The notes: generated by a model not told the origin, from the letters alone. Shown: positions 1-7,250, counted from the first letter of the stretch. The stretch: 26,994 nucleotides of DNA from JACDAN01 sp036380355 (GCA_036380355.1 DASVEW010000080.1:1-26994); one strand, 5' to 3'. Made by a program: numbers and translations.

Positions 1-876
1 CCCCTCGACCGCCTGGTCGAGCGCGGCGTCGTCGAAGATGATGTTCGCTGCCTTGCCGCCGAGCTCCAGCGTCAGGCGCTTGCCGCTGCCGGCGAGCTCG
101 CGCTGGATCGCCTTCCCGACCTCGGTGGAGCCGGTGAACGCGATCTTGTCGATGCCCGGATGCTTGACGAGCGCGGCGCCGGTGCTGCCGTCGCCCGTGA
201 CGATGTTGACGACGCCCGGCGGCAGCTCGGCCTGGCGGAGCACGTCGGCGAAGAGCAGCGCCGTGAGCGGCGTGGTCTCGGCCGGCTTGAGCACGACCGT
301 GTTCCCGGCGGCGAGCGCCGGCGCGATCTTCCACGACAGCATCAGCAGCGGGAAGTTCCACGGGATGATCTGGCCGGCGACGCCGACAGGACGCGGTCGC
401 CGGTTCGGGAATGCGTACTCGAGCTTGTCGGCCCAGCCCGCGTAGTAGAAGAAGTGCGCCGCAGCGAGCGGGAGGTCGACGTCGCGCGACTCCTTGATCG
501 GCTTCCCGCCGTTCAGCGACTCGAGCACGGCGAACTCACGCGAGCGCTCCTGGAGGATCCGCGCGATCCGGAAGAGGTACTTCGACCGTTCGGCCGGCGA
601 GATCGTGGACCAGCCGTTCTCGTATGCGTCGCGTGCGGCGCGGACGGCGAGGTCGACGTCCTCGGGGCCGGCCTGCGCGACCTCCGCCAGCACGTCCTCG
701 CTGGCCGGGTCGACGGTGGGGAAGTACTCGCCGGACCTCGGCTCCACGAACTCGCCTCCGACGTAGAGGCCGTAGCGCTCCTCGATCGTGACGATGTCGC
801 GGGACTCGGGAGCCGGCGCGTAGTCCCACCCGGACGGGACCGGGGATCTGTCTTGCTTGCGTTCGAGCTCAGTCAA
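1..876 (-). CDS. NAD(P)-dependent aldehyde dehydrogenase (partial, C-terminus off the left edge)
   Basis: An NAD(P)+-dependent aldehyde dehydrogenase that oxidises an aldehyde to the acid in the cytosol. The 292 visible residues are the N-terminal part of a family usually near 490 residues. Visible motifs are IPWNFP with the oxyanion-hole Asn (N174), KPAE with the cofactor Lys (K197), FTGST (247-251) and ELGGK with the general-base Glu (E271). The catalytic Cys, expected about 30 residues further on, lies outside the window. The only start fitting the N-terminus is TTG at 874-876, which overlaps the deoC stop by 8 bp. No ATG or GTG is available nearby and no clear Shine-Dalgarno is seen, so translation is probably coupled to deoC. 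Because DeoC releases acetaldehyde, acetaldehyde oxidation to acetate is a reasonable role, but the substrate cannot be read from these motifs. Confidence 0.93.
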   Translation of the reverse strand, partial: MTELERKQDRSPVPSGWDYAPAPESRDIVTIEERYGLYVGGEFVEPRSGEYFPTVDPASEDVLAEVAQAGPEDVDLAVRAARDAYENGWSTISPAERSKYLFRIARILQERSREFAVLESLNGGKPIKESRDVDLPLAAAHFFYYAGWADKLEYAFPNRRPRPVGVAGQIIPWNFPLLMLSWKIAPALAAGNTVVLKPAETTPLTALLFADVLRQAELPPGVVNIVTGDGSTGAALVKHPGIDKIAFTGSTEVGKAIQRELAGSGKRLTLELGGKAANIIFDDAALDQAVEG

Positions 877-1807
877 TCGTGAAGTAGTTCGGGCTCTGGT
901 AGCGGCCCGTCTTCTCCTTCCGGATCTGCATCAGCACGTCGTTGAGAAGGGTGGAGGCGCCGAAGCGGTACAGGTCCGGCGTCATCCACTCGATGCCGAG
1001 CGTCTCGTAGAGCTGGACGAGGTACTGGACCGCCTGCTTGGCCTGGCGGATGCCCCCCGCGGGCTTCATCCCGACCTTGCGGCCCGTCTCCTCGAAGACG
1101 TCCCGGATCGCCTCGAGCATCACGAGCGTGACGGGAAGCGTCGCGGCCTGCGGCAGCTTCCCGGTCGAGGTCTTGATCGTGTCGGCGCCGGCCGCCATCG
1201 CGAGGAGCGACGCGCGCCGCACGTTGTCGTACGTGCCGAGCTCGCCGACCTCGAGGATCACCTTCAGCTTGGCCCCGCCGGCCGCCTCCTTCACCTGCAC
1301 GATCTCGTCGTAGACCTTGGCGTACCGTCCGGAGAGGAACGCGCCGCGATCGATGACCATGTCGACCTCGTGCGCACCCATCTCGACGACGTCGCGTACC
1401 TCTGCCACCTTCAGGTGCGTCGGGCTCTGGCCGGACGGGAAGGCGGTCGCGACCGACGCCACCTTGACGCTCGACCCGCGCACCTTCTCGAGCGCGAACG
1501 GAACGAGGTTCGGGTAGACGCAGACGGCGGCGACCGAGGGAACGGTCGGGTCGGACGGGTCGGGGCGGATCGCCTTCGACGTCAGCGCCGCAATCTTTCC
1601 CGGCGTGTCCATCCCTTCCAGGGTCGTCAGATCCATCATCCGGACGGCCATGTCCAGGGCGAAGAGCTTTGCCTCCCGCTTGATCGACCGGCGGGCGAGC
1701 GCGGCGGCCCGTTCCTCGACCGCCACCTGGTCGATCGAGCCGATCCTCGGCAGCCTCGGCTCGAGGGGGAGCTCGAAACCCGACGGGAGCGCGGGGGCCT
1801 TGGCCAT
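869..1807 (-). CDS. deoC: Deoxyribose-phosphate aldolase
   Basis: DeoC cleaves 2-deoxy-D-ribose 5-phosphate to acetaldehyde and glyceraldehyde 3-phosphate in deoxynucleoside salvage. With the ATG at 1805-1807 it has 312 residues, longer than the ~220-260 residue enterobacterial or Bacillus type and close to the long form known from animals. The Schiff-base Lys lies in IKTSTGK (K212, equivalent to E. coli K167), the second active-site Lys in KPAGGIR (K248), and the proton-relay Asp in EVDMVID (D149). An upstream in-frame ATG at 1850-1852 would add 15 residues, but it lies upstream of the promoter. I prefer 1807 because TACACT ends 7 nt before it, fitting a leaderless transcript. The aldehyde dehydrogenase gene follows with an 8-bp overlap. 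Confidence 0.95.
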   Translation of the reverse strand: MAKAPALPSGFELPLEPRLPRIGSIDQVAVEERAAALARRSIKREAKLFALDMAVRMMDLTTLEGMDTPGKIAALTSKAIRPDPSDPTVPSVAAVCVYPNLVPFALEKVRGSSVKVASVATAFPSGQSPTHLKVAEVRDVVEMGAHEVDMVIDRGAFLSGRYAKVYDEIVQVKEAAGGAKLKVILEVGELGTYDNVRRASLLAMAAGADTIKTSTGKLPQAATLPVTLVMLEAIRDVFEETGRKVGMKPAGGIRQAKQAVQYLVQLYETLGIEWMTPDLYRFGASTLLNDVLMQIRKEKTGRYQSPNYFTID

Positions 1808-1814
1808 GGATTTG

Positions 1815-1820
1815 AGTGTA
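1815..1820 (-). promoter_or_regulatory. Putative -10 box of leaderless deoC
   Basis: TACACT on the minus strand, 7 nt before the preferred deoC ATG, with no Shine-Dalgarno between. This geometry puts the transcription start at or next to the start codon. No convincing -35 is visible. It lies about 33 bp from the oppositely directed -10 of the methyltransferase gene. Confidence 0.5.
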
Positions 1821-1852
1821 GCCCTCGACCCGTGGCCGAACGCCGCGCCCAA

Positions 1853-1858
1853 TAGATT
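1853..1858 (+). promoter_or_regulatory. Putative -10 box of the methyltransferase-FRG operon
   Basis: TAGATT, 8 nt upstream of the GTG at 1867, with no ribosome binding site between. It fits the TANNNT-plus-short-spacer leaderless pattern repeated through this window. Confidence 0.5.
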
Positions 1859-1866
1859 GCGGCGCT

Positions 1867-2634
1867 GTGAAGCGCCGTCTGCTCGGGATGCTCGACCGGC
1901 TCGGCCTCCTGCTCCCCGCCTACCGCGTGTACGAGGCGCTGCGGGCGGTGCCCGGCCGCGGCGGGTCGGCGGACGACGGGATCCCGCTGCCGCCGGCCCG
2001 TCTGCGCCTGATGGTCGCCGGGGTGCCGCAGGCCGACTGGTTCCTCGAGGGTGGGCGAGCCGCGGCCGAGTCGATTCGCGAGGCGGTGCCCGCTCCCCTC
2101 GAGTCGATGGCCTCGATCCTCGACTTCGGCTGCGGGTGCGGCCGTGTCGTCAGATGGTGGCGCGACCTGCCGGGCGAGGTGCACGGCTCCGACGTCAACG
2201 CCACGCTCGTCGAGTGGTGCCGAGCGAACCTGCCGTTCGGCACCTTCGGCGTGAACGGGCCGGCGCCGCCGCTCGGGTACGCGGACGACTTCTTCGACCT
2301 GGTCTACGCGATGTCGGTGCTCACGCACCTTCCCGTCGAGACGCAGGAGCGCTGGCTGGATGAGCTCGCGCGCGTCTCCCGCGAGTGGGTGCTGGTCAGC
2401 GTGCACGGCGAGCCGTACCGCGTCCGGCTCACGCCCGAGGAGGTGCGCCGGTTCGACGCCGGCGAGGTGGTCGTTCGCTGGGGCGTCGTCGCCGGCACGA
2501 ACCTCTGCACCGCGTTCCATCCGCGCAGCGCCTTCGAGCAGCTCGTCGGGCCTCGCTTCGAGCTGGTTTCGTACGTCCCCGAGGGGGCAAAGGGCAACCG
2601 GCCGCAGGATCTGGCGCTCCTGCGGGTGCGATGA
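1867..2634 (+). CDS. Class I SAM-dependent methyltransferase
   Basis: A 255-residue cytosolic protein with a Rossmann-type methyltransferase core. Motif I is LDFGCGCGR (about residues 85-93), the acidic residue after strand 2 is in HGSDV (D109), and a motif IV-like segment FDLVYAMSVLTHLP lies at about 143-156, followed by a helix and a strand typical of the methyltransferase-11/25 type. About 80 residues precede the core and may form a lid; no signal peptide or membrane segment is seen. The substrate cannot be assigned: small molecules, sugars and lipids are all possible for this fold. Start is GTG at 1867 behind TAGATT, probably leaderless. Its stop overlaps the FRG gene start as ATGA, so the two are probably translated together. 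Confidence 0.85.
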   Translation: MKRRLLGMLDRLGLLLPAYRVYEALRAVPGRGGSADDGIPLPPARLRLMVAGVPQADWFLEGGRAAAESIREAVPAPLESMASILDFGCGCGRVVRWWRDLPGEVHGSDVNATLVEWCRANLPFGTFGVNGPAPPLGYADDFFDLVYAMSVLTHLPVETQERWLDELARVSREWVLVSVHGEPYRVRLTPEEVRRFDAGEVVVRWGVVAGTNLCTAFHPRSAFEQLVGPRFELVSYVPEGAKGNRPQDLALLRVR

Positions 2635-3416
2635 ACGAGGTCCGGGTCGACAGCTGGAGCGAGCTGCAGGAGCAGCTCTTCGCGGAGGCGTGGCGTCCGG
2701 ACCTCGGCCGGCACCGGTCGAACTTCGCCTTCCGCGGCCGAACGAGCGCCGCCGAGGATCTCCGCACCAGCCTGCTCCGCCTGGGCGGCGACGCGCGCAG
2801 TCTCGAGGGATATCTCCTCAGGAACTTCAGGAAGTACGCCCGCCGGGGCGACGTGCCCTCGGACTCGGTCTGGGACTGGCTCGCGCTCGGCCAGCATCAC
2901 GGCCTCCCGACGCGCCTGCTCGACTGGACGTACTCGCCGTTCGTCGCGCTGCACTTCGCGACCGCGAATCTCGACGCCTACGACCGCGACGGCGTCGTCT
3001 GGGCGATGGACTACATCCGTGTCCACGAGGAGCTTCCGGACGCATTGCGCGACGTGCTCCAGGACGAGGGGGCAAACGTCTTCACGCCCGAGCTACTGGC
3101 CCGAGCGGCTCCCGACTTCCGCGCGCTCGAGGGGCTCGGCGGCGAGCCGTTCTGCCTCTTCCTCGAGCCGCCGTCGCTCGACGAGCGAATCGTCAACCAG
3201 TACGCGCTCTTCTCGCTCGTCTCCAGCCCGACCGCCGCGCTCGACGACTGGCTGTTCGGCCGCGAGGAGCTCCTTCGCAAGATCGTGGTTCCTGCGGAAC
3301 TCAAGTGGGAGGTGCGCGACAAGCTCGACCAGGCCAACATCACCGAGCGCGTCCTGTTCCCGGGGCTCGACGGGCTCTCGGCCTGGCTCTCGCGCTACTA
3401 CCGGCCGCGCGGCTGA
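2631..3416 (+). CDS. FRG-domain protein of unknown function
   Basis: A 261-residue protein whose whole length matches the FRG domain layout. It has an N-terminal W-S-E-L stretch, the name-giving FRG in FAFRGR (33-37), the central block GQHHGLPTRLLDWT then SPFVALHFA (87-110), a middle segment ERIVNQYALFSL (185-196), and a C-terminal LFPGLDGLSAWL (242-253) typical of the family end. No membrane or export signal is seen. The molecular function of FRG domains is not settled to my knowledge; such genes are often accessory and patchily distributed. The ATG at 2631 overlaps the methyltransferase stop (ATGA), which fixes the start. An upstream in-frame ATG near 2385 lies inside the methyltransferase gene and is rejected. 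Confidence 0.85.
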   Translation: MNEVRVDSWSELQEQLFAEAWRPDLGRHRSNFAFRGRTSAAEDLRTSLLRLGGDARSLEGYLLRNFRKYARRGDVPSDSVWDWLALGQHHGLPTRLLDWTYSPFVALHFATANLDAYDRDGVVWAMDYIRVHEELPDALRDVLQDEGANVFTPELLARAAPDFRALEGLGGEPFCLFLEPPSLDERIVNQYALFSLVSSPTAALDDWLFGREELLRKIVVPAELKWEVRDKLDQANITERVLFPGLDGLSAWLSRYYRPRG

Positions 3417-3423
3417 GCCGTGA

Positions 3424-3429
3424 GACAAT
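3424..3429 (+). promoter_or_regulatory. Possible -10 box of the DUF1761 gene
   Basis: GACAAT matches the -10 consensus at four of six positions and ends 6 nt before the GTG at 3436. The gene could instead be transcribed with the FRG gene that ends 19 bp upstream. Confidence 0.3.
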
Positions 3430-3435
3430 CGCCGC

Positions 3436-3840
3436 GTGCAGGACGTCGACCTCAACTACCTCGCCGTCCTCGTCGCCGCGGTGGTGCCGATGATGCTCGG
3501 GGCCCTGTGGTACTCGCCGATCCTCTTCGCCGACCGCTGGATGCGGGCGGTCGGACGGACGCGCGAGGAGCTCGGCGACGCGGCGCTCGGCTACCTGCTC
3601 TCCGCGGTCGCGGCCCTCGTGACGTCGTACGCGCTGGCCCGGATCATCCGCTGGGCCGAAGTGGACGACATCTGGAACGGCGCGCTCGTCGCGCTGCTCG
3701 TCTGGGTCGGCTTCGTCGCGACCGTCCTGGCGGTGACGACGTACTTCGGCGGGCGGCCGCGTGAGCTCTGGCTCATCAACGCCGGGTACCAGCTGGTCGC
3801 GCTCGTGCTGATGGGCGCGATTCACGGCGCCTGGGACTAG
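3436..3840 (+). CDS. DUF1761 family integral membrane protein
   Basis: A 134-residue hydrophobic protein with four predicted transmembrane helices at about 6-26, 51-71, 82-104 and 112-131. The loop after helix 1 carries GALWYSPILF, the recognisable signature of DUF1761, and the length is normal for the family. Function is unknown; location is the cytoplasmic membrane. The start is GTG at 3436, with no Shine-Dalgarno. It follows the FRG gene by 19 bp on the same strand, so it may be the third gene of that operon or have its own promoter. It converges with era, with 116 bp between the stops. Confidence 0.8.
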   Translation: MQDVDLNYLAVLVAAVVPMMLGALWYSPILFADRWMRAVGRTREELGDAALGYLLSAVAALVTSYALARIIRWAEVDDIWNGALVALLVWVGFVATVLAVTTYFGGRPRELWLINAGYQLVALVLMGAIHGAWD

Positions 3841-3956
3841 CGCTCTTCCTCGTGCGCGCGGCGGGCTGGGGCCACCCCGGGCCACCACCCACAATCGATG
3901 CTAGTCGGGAAAGGCGCGCGTGTCTGTGCCCGCCGCGAGCCGAAACCGCGCCGACC
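3841..3956. other. Convergent intergenic spacer between DUF1761 gene and era
   Basis: 116 bp between two converging genes. It holds a 10-bp perfect inverted repeat (CGCGGCGGGC at 3857-3866, its complement at 3928-3937) and a small GGGG-CCA-CCCC hairpin (3868-3878). Neither is followed by a T-run on either strand, so no standard intrinsic terminator can be called. No ORF or RNA gene is recognised. Confidence 0.4.
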
Positions 3957-4817
3957 TCAGAGCCCCAGCCGCTCGAGCATGCGCTCGTCGCGTCGCCACT
4001 TCGGCCGAACCTTGACCTGGAGCTCGAGGAACACAGGATGACCGAGAACCGCCTCCACCTCGGGTCGCGCCCGGCTACCGATCTCGCGCACCATCGACCC
4101 GCCCTTGCCGACGAGGATCTGCTTCTGCGAGTCGGTCTCGACGTAAACCGCCACCCGCACGACCTTGTCCTCGATCTCCTCGACCTCGGCGGTGACCGAG
4201 TGCGGCACCTCGTCGCGCGTCAGCTGGATCGCCTTCTCGCGAACGAGCTCGGCGATCTGCTCCTCGGCGGAGAGATCGGTCCGTTGGTCCGGCGGAAAGT
4301 ACGCCGGACCCTCCGGCAGCAGACCCACGAGCTCGTCGCGGAGCTCCTCCACCCCGTCCCCCGTCTTGGCGCTCACCGGGTGGAGCGCGTGAAAGTCGCC
4401 GAGCCGCGACGCGGTCTGCATCTGCGAGGCGATGTGCCCCGGCTTCAGCCGGTCGACCTTGTTCAGGGCGATCACAACCGGGACGCCGAGCTCGAACACG
4501 CGCTTCGCGATGAACCGGTCGCCGGAGCCGATCCGGTCGCGCGCATCGAGGACGAAGAGGACTGCGTCCACGTCCTCGAAGGACGCGTCGACGGTCCGCT
4601 GCATGTGCTCTGTCAGCGCGTCGCGCGGCCGCTGAAACCCCGGCAGATCCGCGAGCACGAGCTGGTAGTCGGGCCCGTTCGCGACGCCGAAGATCCGCCG
4701 CCTCGTCGTCTGCGGCTTGTCGGAGGTGATCGCGACCTTGCCGCCGGCGAGCGCGTTCACGAGCGTGGACTTGCCGACGTTCGGCCGTCCGGCGACGGCG
4801 ACGAAGCCGGACTTCAC
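3957..4817 (-). CDS. era: GTPase Era
   Basis: Era binds 16S rRNA near its 3' end and assists 30S subunit maturation. The protein has 286 residues, near the usual ~300. The GTPase domain shows G1 GRPNVGKS (10-17), switch region TTRRR (37-41), G3 as DLPG (57-60), G4 NKVD (119-122) and G5 SAK (149-151). The C-terminal KH domain has GKGG (237-240). G3 is usually DTPG in this family; the Thr-to-Leu change is unusual. Start is GTG at 4815-4817, overlapping the cdd stop as GTGA. It is the last gene of the phoH-ybeY-dgk/PAP2-cdd-era run. A recO gene often follows era, but none does here. Confidence 0.97.
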   Translation of the reverse strand: MKSGFVAVAGRPNVGKSTLVNALAGGKVAITSDKPQTTRRRIFGVANGPDYQLVLADLPGFQRPRDALTEHMQRTVDASFEDVDAVLFVLDARDRIGSGDRFIAKRVFELGVPVVIALNKVDRLKPGHIASQMQTASRLGDFHALHPVSAKTGDGVEELRDELVGLLPEGPAYFPPDQRTDLSAEEQIAELVREKAIQLTRDEVPHSVTAEVEEIEDKVVRVAVYVETDSQKQILVGKGGSMVREIGSRARPEVEAVLGHPVFLELQVKVRPKWRRDERMLERLGL

Positions 4818-5185
4818 AGCTCGAACGTGTCGGGCAGGAGCTCCGCGGGCGTCGTCACCGCGACGTCGCCGTTGGCCCGCCGGTAGATCACGCGGTCGAT
4901 CCCGAACTCGTGGAACCACTGCCGGCAGCCGCCACAGGGCGACGCGTTCACCGCGAGCGCCTCGATCTCGCCCGGGCGCACACCGGCCGAGGCGGCCGCC
5001 CCGAGCGCAGTCTTCTCGCCGCAGACCCCGAGCGGGTACGCGGCGTTCTCGACGTTGACGCCCTCGAAGATCCGCCCGTCCCTCGTGCGCACGGCGGCCC
5101 CGACGTGGAACTTCGAGTACGGTGCGTAGGCCTTCGCCGCGACGGCGTCCGCCCGCTCCAGCAGCTCCCGGTCCGTGTCCGTCAC
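4814..5185 (-). CDS. cdd: Cytidine deaminase
   Basis: Converts cytidine and deoxycytidine to uridine and deoxyuridine in pyrimidine salvage. At 123 residues it is the short, single-domain, normally homotetrameric type. The zinc site is visible: NVENAAYPLGVCGE supplies C55 and the proton-shuttle E57, and PCGGC supplies C84 and C87. YAPYSKFHVGAA near the N-terminus is the usual substrate-pocket block. Start is GTG at 5183-5185, overlapping the stop of the kinase/PAP2 fusion gene; its own stop overlaps the era GTG. The two flanking GTGA junctions indicate translational coupling in one operon. Its salvage role also fits deoC nearby, though deoC is on a separate transcript. Confidence 0.97.
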   Translation of the reverse strand: MTDTDRELLERADAVAAKAYAPYSKFHVGAAVRTRDGRIFEGVNVENAAYPLGVCGEKTALGAAASAGVRPGEIEALAVNASPCGGCRQWFHEFGIDRVIYRRANGDVAVTTPAELLPDTFEL

Positions 5186-5904
5186 GACCAGAAGAGCTGG
5201 AACAGGACGAGGGTGACAAGCGCACCGAGCACCCCGCCGGAGAGGACCTCGACGAAGGAGTGGAAGCCTGCCTCGATCCGCGTCTGCGCCACGAGCAAGG
5301 CCATGATGAACGTCAGGGTCGAGATCAGGAACCAGTGGGTCGAGTCGCCGAGGATGTACGTCGCCGCCATCCAGCCGGCGAACGCGATCGCGGAGTGGCC
5401 CGAGGGCAGGCCACCCCTGAGTGGCCGTCCACGCCCGGTGTAGGCCTTCGCGCCGATCACGAGGATCACGGTCAGGACGAGCGCCACGAGCGTGATCTCG
5501 GTCGGCGCGTCCCGCAGCCGGTCGATCGCACGCGAGCTCGGGTCTTTGATCCGGTCGACGAAGACGAGGTAGCCAACGGCGACGGCGTTGACCGTCGCGA
5601 TCAGGACCGCACCGGCGGCGATGTCCTTGGCGAGCTTCGCGAGCGGGTCGAACGACGTCGTCGCCACGTCGATCCCCGCCTCGAGCGCCGAGTTGATCAT
5701 CTCGGCGATCAGCACGAACGAGATCGCCATCAGCAGCACGACGAGCTCGAGCTTGCTGACGCCGACGATCAGCGCCCCGATCAGCACCCCGGCGGCGATC
5801 AGGAAGTGGATCCGCATGTTCCGCTGCGTGCGGAGCACGTGGATGATCCCCTCGAAGGCGAAGTTGAAGCTCTGGAGGACCGAGGGGCTGCGACCGATGT
5901 TCAC
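5182..5904 (-). CDS. Undecaprenol kinase / PAP2 phosphatase fusion (DgkA-type + PAP2)
   Basis: A 240-residue membrane protein joining two lipid enzymes. Residues ~8-117 match the DgkA/undecaprenol kinase family: SFNFAFEGI near the start, the catalytic EMINSALEAGID (E68, N71, E75) and DPLAKLAKDIAAGAV, with three helices. Residues ~135-237 match the PAP2 acid phosphatase fold: K-x6-RP (K153 to R160-P161), PSGH (167-170), and a third motif TRIEAGFHSFVEV with Arg and His but Ser replaced by Thr and the last Asp by Glu. In Gram-positive bacteria the kinase phosphorylates undecaprenol, and PAP2 enzymes dephosphorylate undecaprenyl pyrophosphate, so the fusion plausibly makes carrier lipid phosphate from two sources. 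Diacylglycerol or phosphatidylglycerophosphate substrates are alternatives. Start is GTG at 5904, overlapping the ybeY stop. Confidence 0.9.
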   Translation of the reverse strand: MNIGRSPSVLQSFNFAFEGIIHVLRTQRNMRIHFLIAAGVLIGALIVGVSKLELVVLLMAISFVLIAEMINSALEAGIDVATTSFDPLAKLAKDIAAGAVLIATVNAVAVGYLVFVDRIKDPSSRAIDRLRDAPTEITLVALVLTVILVIGAKAYTGRGRPLRGGLPSGHSAIAFAGWMAATYILGDSTHWFLISTLTFIMALLVAQTRIEAGFHSFVEVLSGGVLGALVTLVLFQLFWS

Positions 5905-6278
5905 GCCCGCAATGCCTCCTCTCGCTCCTCCATGGTTTCGCCGTGCTCGTAGCCGAGCAGGTGCAGCAGCCCGTGCACGAGCGGCTCGCGCCAGTCCTCG
6001 CCGACGACGTCCGGGCAGAGCACGACGTCCCCTAGCTGGCGCGGTACGCCCGCCGGAAGCTCGTCGCGCTCGTCGATCGGGAACGAGAGGACGTCCGGCG
6101 TCTCGTCCACGCCGAGGTGCTCGCGCTTCAGGGCGCGCCCTTCCTCGGCGCCGACGAACGAGAGCCCGACCTCCCCCTCGTCGATCCCCTCTGCCGCGAG
6201 CACGCGTCGGGCGAGCTCGACGGCGCCGTCCTCGTCCACGGCGACGCCGCTCCGATTCGCCACCTCGACCTCGACCAC
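5901..6278 (-). CDS. ybeY: Endoribonuclease YbeY (rRNA maturation factor)
   Basis: A 125-residue metal-dependent single-strand endoribonuclease involved in 16S rRNA 3'-end maturation and ribosome quality control. The diagnostic zinc site HGLLHLLGYEH is at 102-112 (H102, H106, H112); LSFPID and a conserved L-G-D-V block precede it. Length is slightly short for the family (~150). Start is GTG at 6276-6278, 5 bp after the phoH stop; GGAG about 12 nt upstream lies inside the phoH end. It sits between phoH and the kinase/PAP2 gene in the conserved phoH-ybeY pairing. The stop overlaps the next start (GTGA). Confidence 0.96.
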   Translation of the reverse strand: MVEVEVANRSGVAVDEDGAVELARRVLAAEGIDEGEVGLSFVGAEEGRALKREHLGVDETPDVLSFPIDERDELPAGVPRQLGDVVLCPDVVGEDWREPLVHGLLHLLGYEHGETMEEREEALRA

Positions 6279-6283
6279 AGCAG

Positions 6284-7243
6284 CTATCTCCGGCGCGCCG
6301 TGCCGGTTTCCTCTGCGTGCGACTTGTAGGCCTCGACGATTCGCTGCACGAGCTTGTGGCGCACCACGTCCTCGTGGCCGAACTGGATGAACGCGATTCC
6401 CTCGATCGTGCCGAGGATGTCGTGCACCTGGATCAGCCCGGATGCCTGCTCCTTCGGAAGGTCGACCTGCGTCACGTCGCCCGTGACCACCACCTTCGAG
6501 CCGAACCCGAGACGCGTCAGGAACATCTGCATCTGCTCCGGGCTCGTGTTCTGGGCCTCGTCGAGGATGATGAACGAGTCGTTCAGCGTCCGGCCACGCA
6601 TGAACGCGAGCGGCGCGACCTCGACGATCCCACGCTCCATATACGAGTTGAGCCTGTCCGCCTCGAGCATGTCGTACAGCGCGTCGTAGAGCGGCCGCAG
6701 GTACGGGTCGACCTTCGCCAGCAGGTCGCCGGGCAGGAACCCGAGCCGTTCTCCGGCTTCGACGGCGGGTCGCGTGAGGATGATCCGGTTGACCTGGCGC
6801 TCCTGCAGGGCGGCGACGGCGAGGGCCATGGCCAGGTACGTCTTGCCGGTTCCGGCCGGACCGATTCCGAACGTGACGGTGTGGTCTCGAATCGCGTCGA
6901 CGTAGCGCTTCTGCATCACCGTCTTCGGGGCGATCCGCTTGCCGCGGTGGCGCCAGACGACGTCCTCGAACACCTCGCGGACGTCCTCGCCCTGGTCGAT
7001 CGCACCGAGCACCGCGTCCACCGTGGAGGGACCGATCTCGTGTCCGCCCTCGACGAGCTCGACGATCTCGTCGATCACCGTCCGCACCTGCCCGACCCGG
7101 TCGTCGTCGCCCTCGATCGTCAGCTGATTCCCTCGAAGGTGGATCGCGACGCGCAGCCGGTCGCGAAGATGCTCGAGGACGCCGTCGCCGATCGAGGCCA
7201 GCTCGGCCGCGACCGTGTTGGGAACGGACAGGGTTTCCTGCAC
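6284..7243 (-). CDS. phoH: PhoH-family ATPase
   Basis: A 319-residue cytosolic P-loop ATPase of the PhoH/PhoL family, linked by conserved neighbourhood to RNA metabolism with YbeY. Walker A is GPAGTGKT (128-135), Walker B is FIILDEAQN (224-232), and TGDVTQVDLP is the family sensor block. The N-terminal ~110 residues carry the small KH-like segment typical of bacterial PhoH. The GTG at 7241-7243 is chosen because the family N-terminus begins there and TACACT lies 7 nt upstream. The open frame extends upstream to an ATG at 7486, but that lies inside the divergent decarboxylase gene. First gene of the phoH-ybeY-dgk/PAP2-cdd-era operon. Confidence 0.96.
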   Translation of the reverse strand: MQETLSVPNTVAAELASIGDGVLEHLRDRLRVAIHLRGNQLTIEGDDDRVGQVRTVIDEIVELVEGGHEIGPSTVDAVLGAIDQGEDVREVFEDVVWRHRGKRIAPKTVMQKRYVDAIRDHTVTFGIGPAGTGKTYLAMALAVAALQERQVNRIILTRPAVEAGERLGFLPGDLLAKVDPYLRPLYDALYDMLEADRLNSYMERGIVEVAPLAFMRGRTLNDSFIILDEAQNTSPEQMQMFLTRLGFGSKVVVTGDVTQVDLPKEQASGLIQVHDILGTIEGIAFIQFGHEDVVRHKLVQRIVEAYKSHAEETGTARRR

Positions 7244-7250
7244 CGTCCTC

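Noticed and set aside
1808..1852. Longer deoC start at the ATG 1850-1852
   Set aside because: It adds 15 residues with no family match and contains the likely -10 box of the gene.
857..1855. A 332-codon plus-strand frame almost coextensive with deoC
   Set aside because: Mirror frame of deoC, which has all catalytic motifs on the other strand.
3857..3937. 10-bp inverted repeat between the DUF1761 gene and era as a terminator or mobile-element end
   Set aside because: The arms are 61 bp apart, pure GC, without a T-run or flanking direct repeats; such repeats are expected by chance at this base composition.
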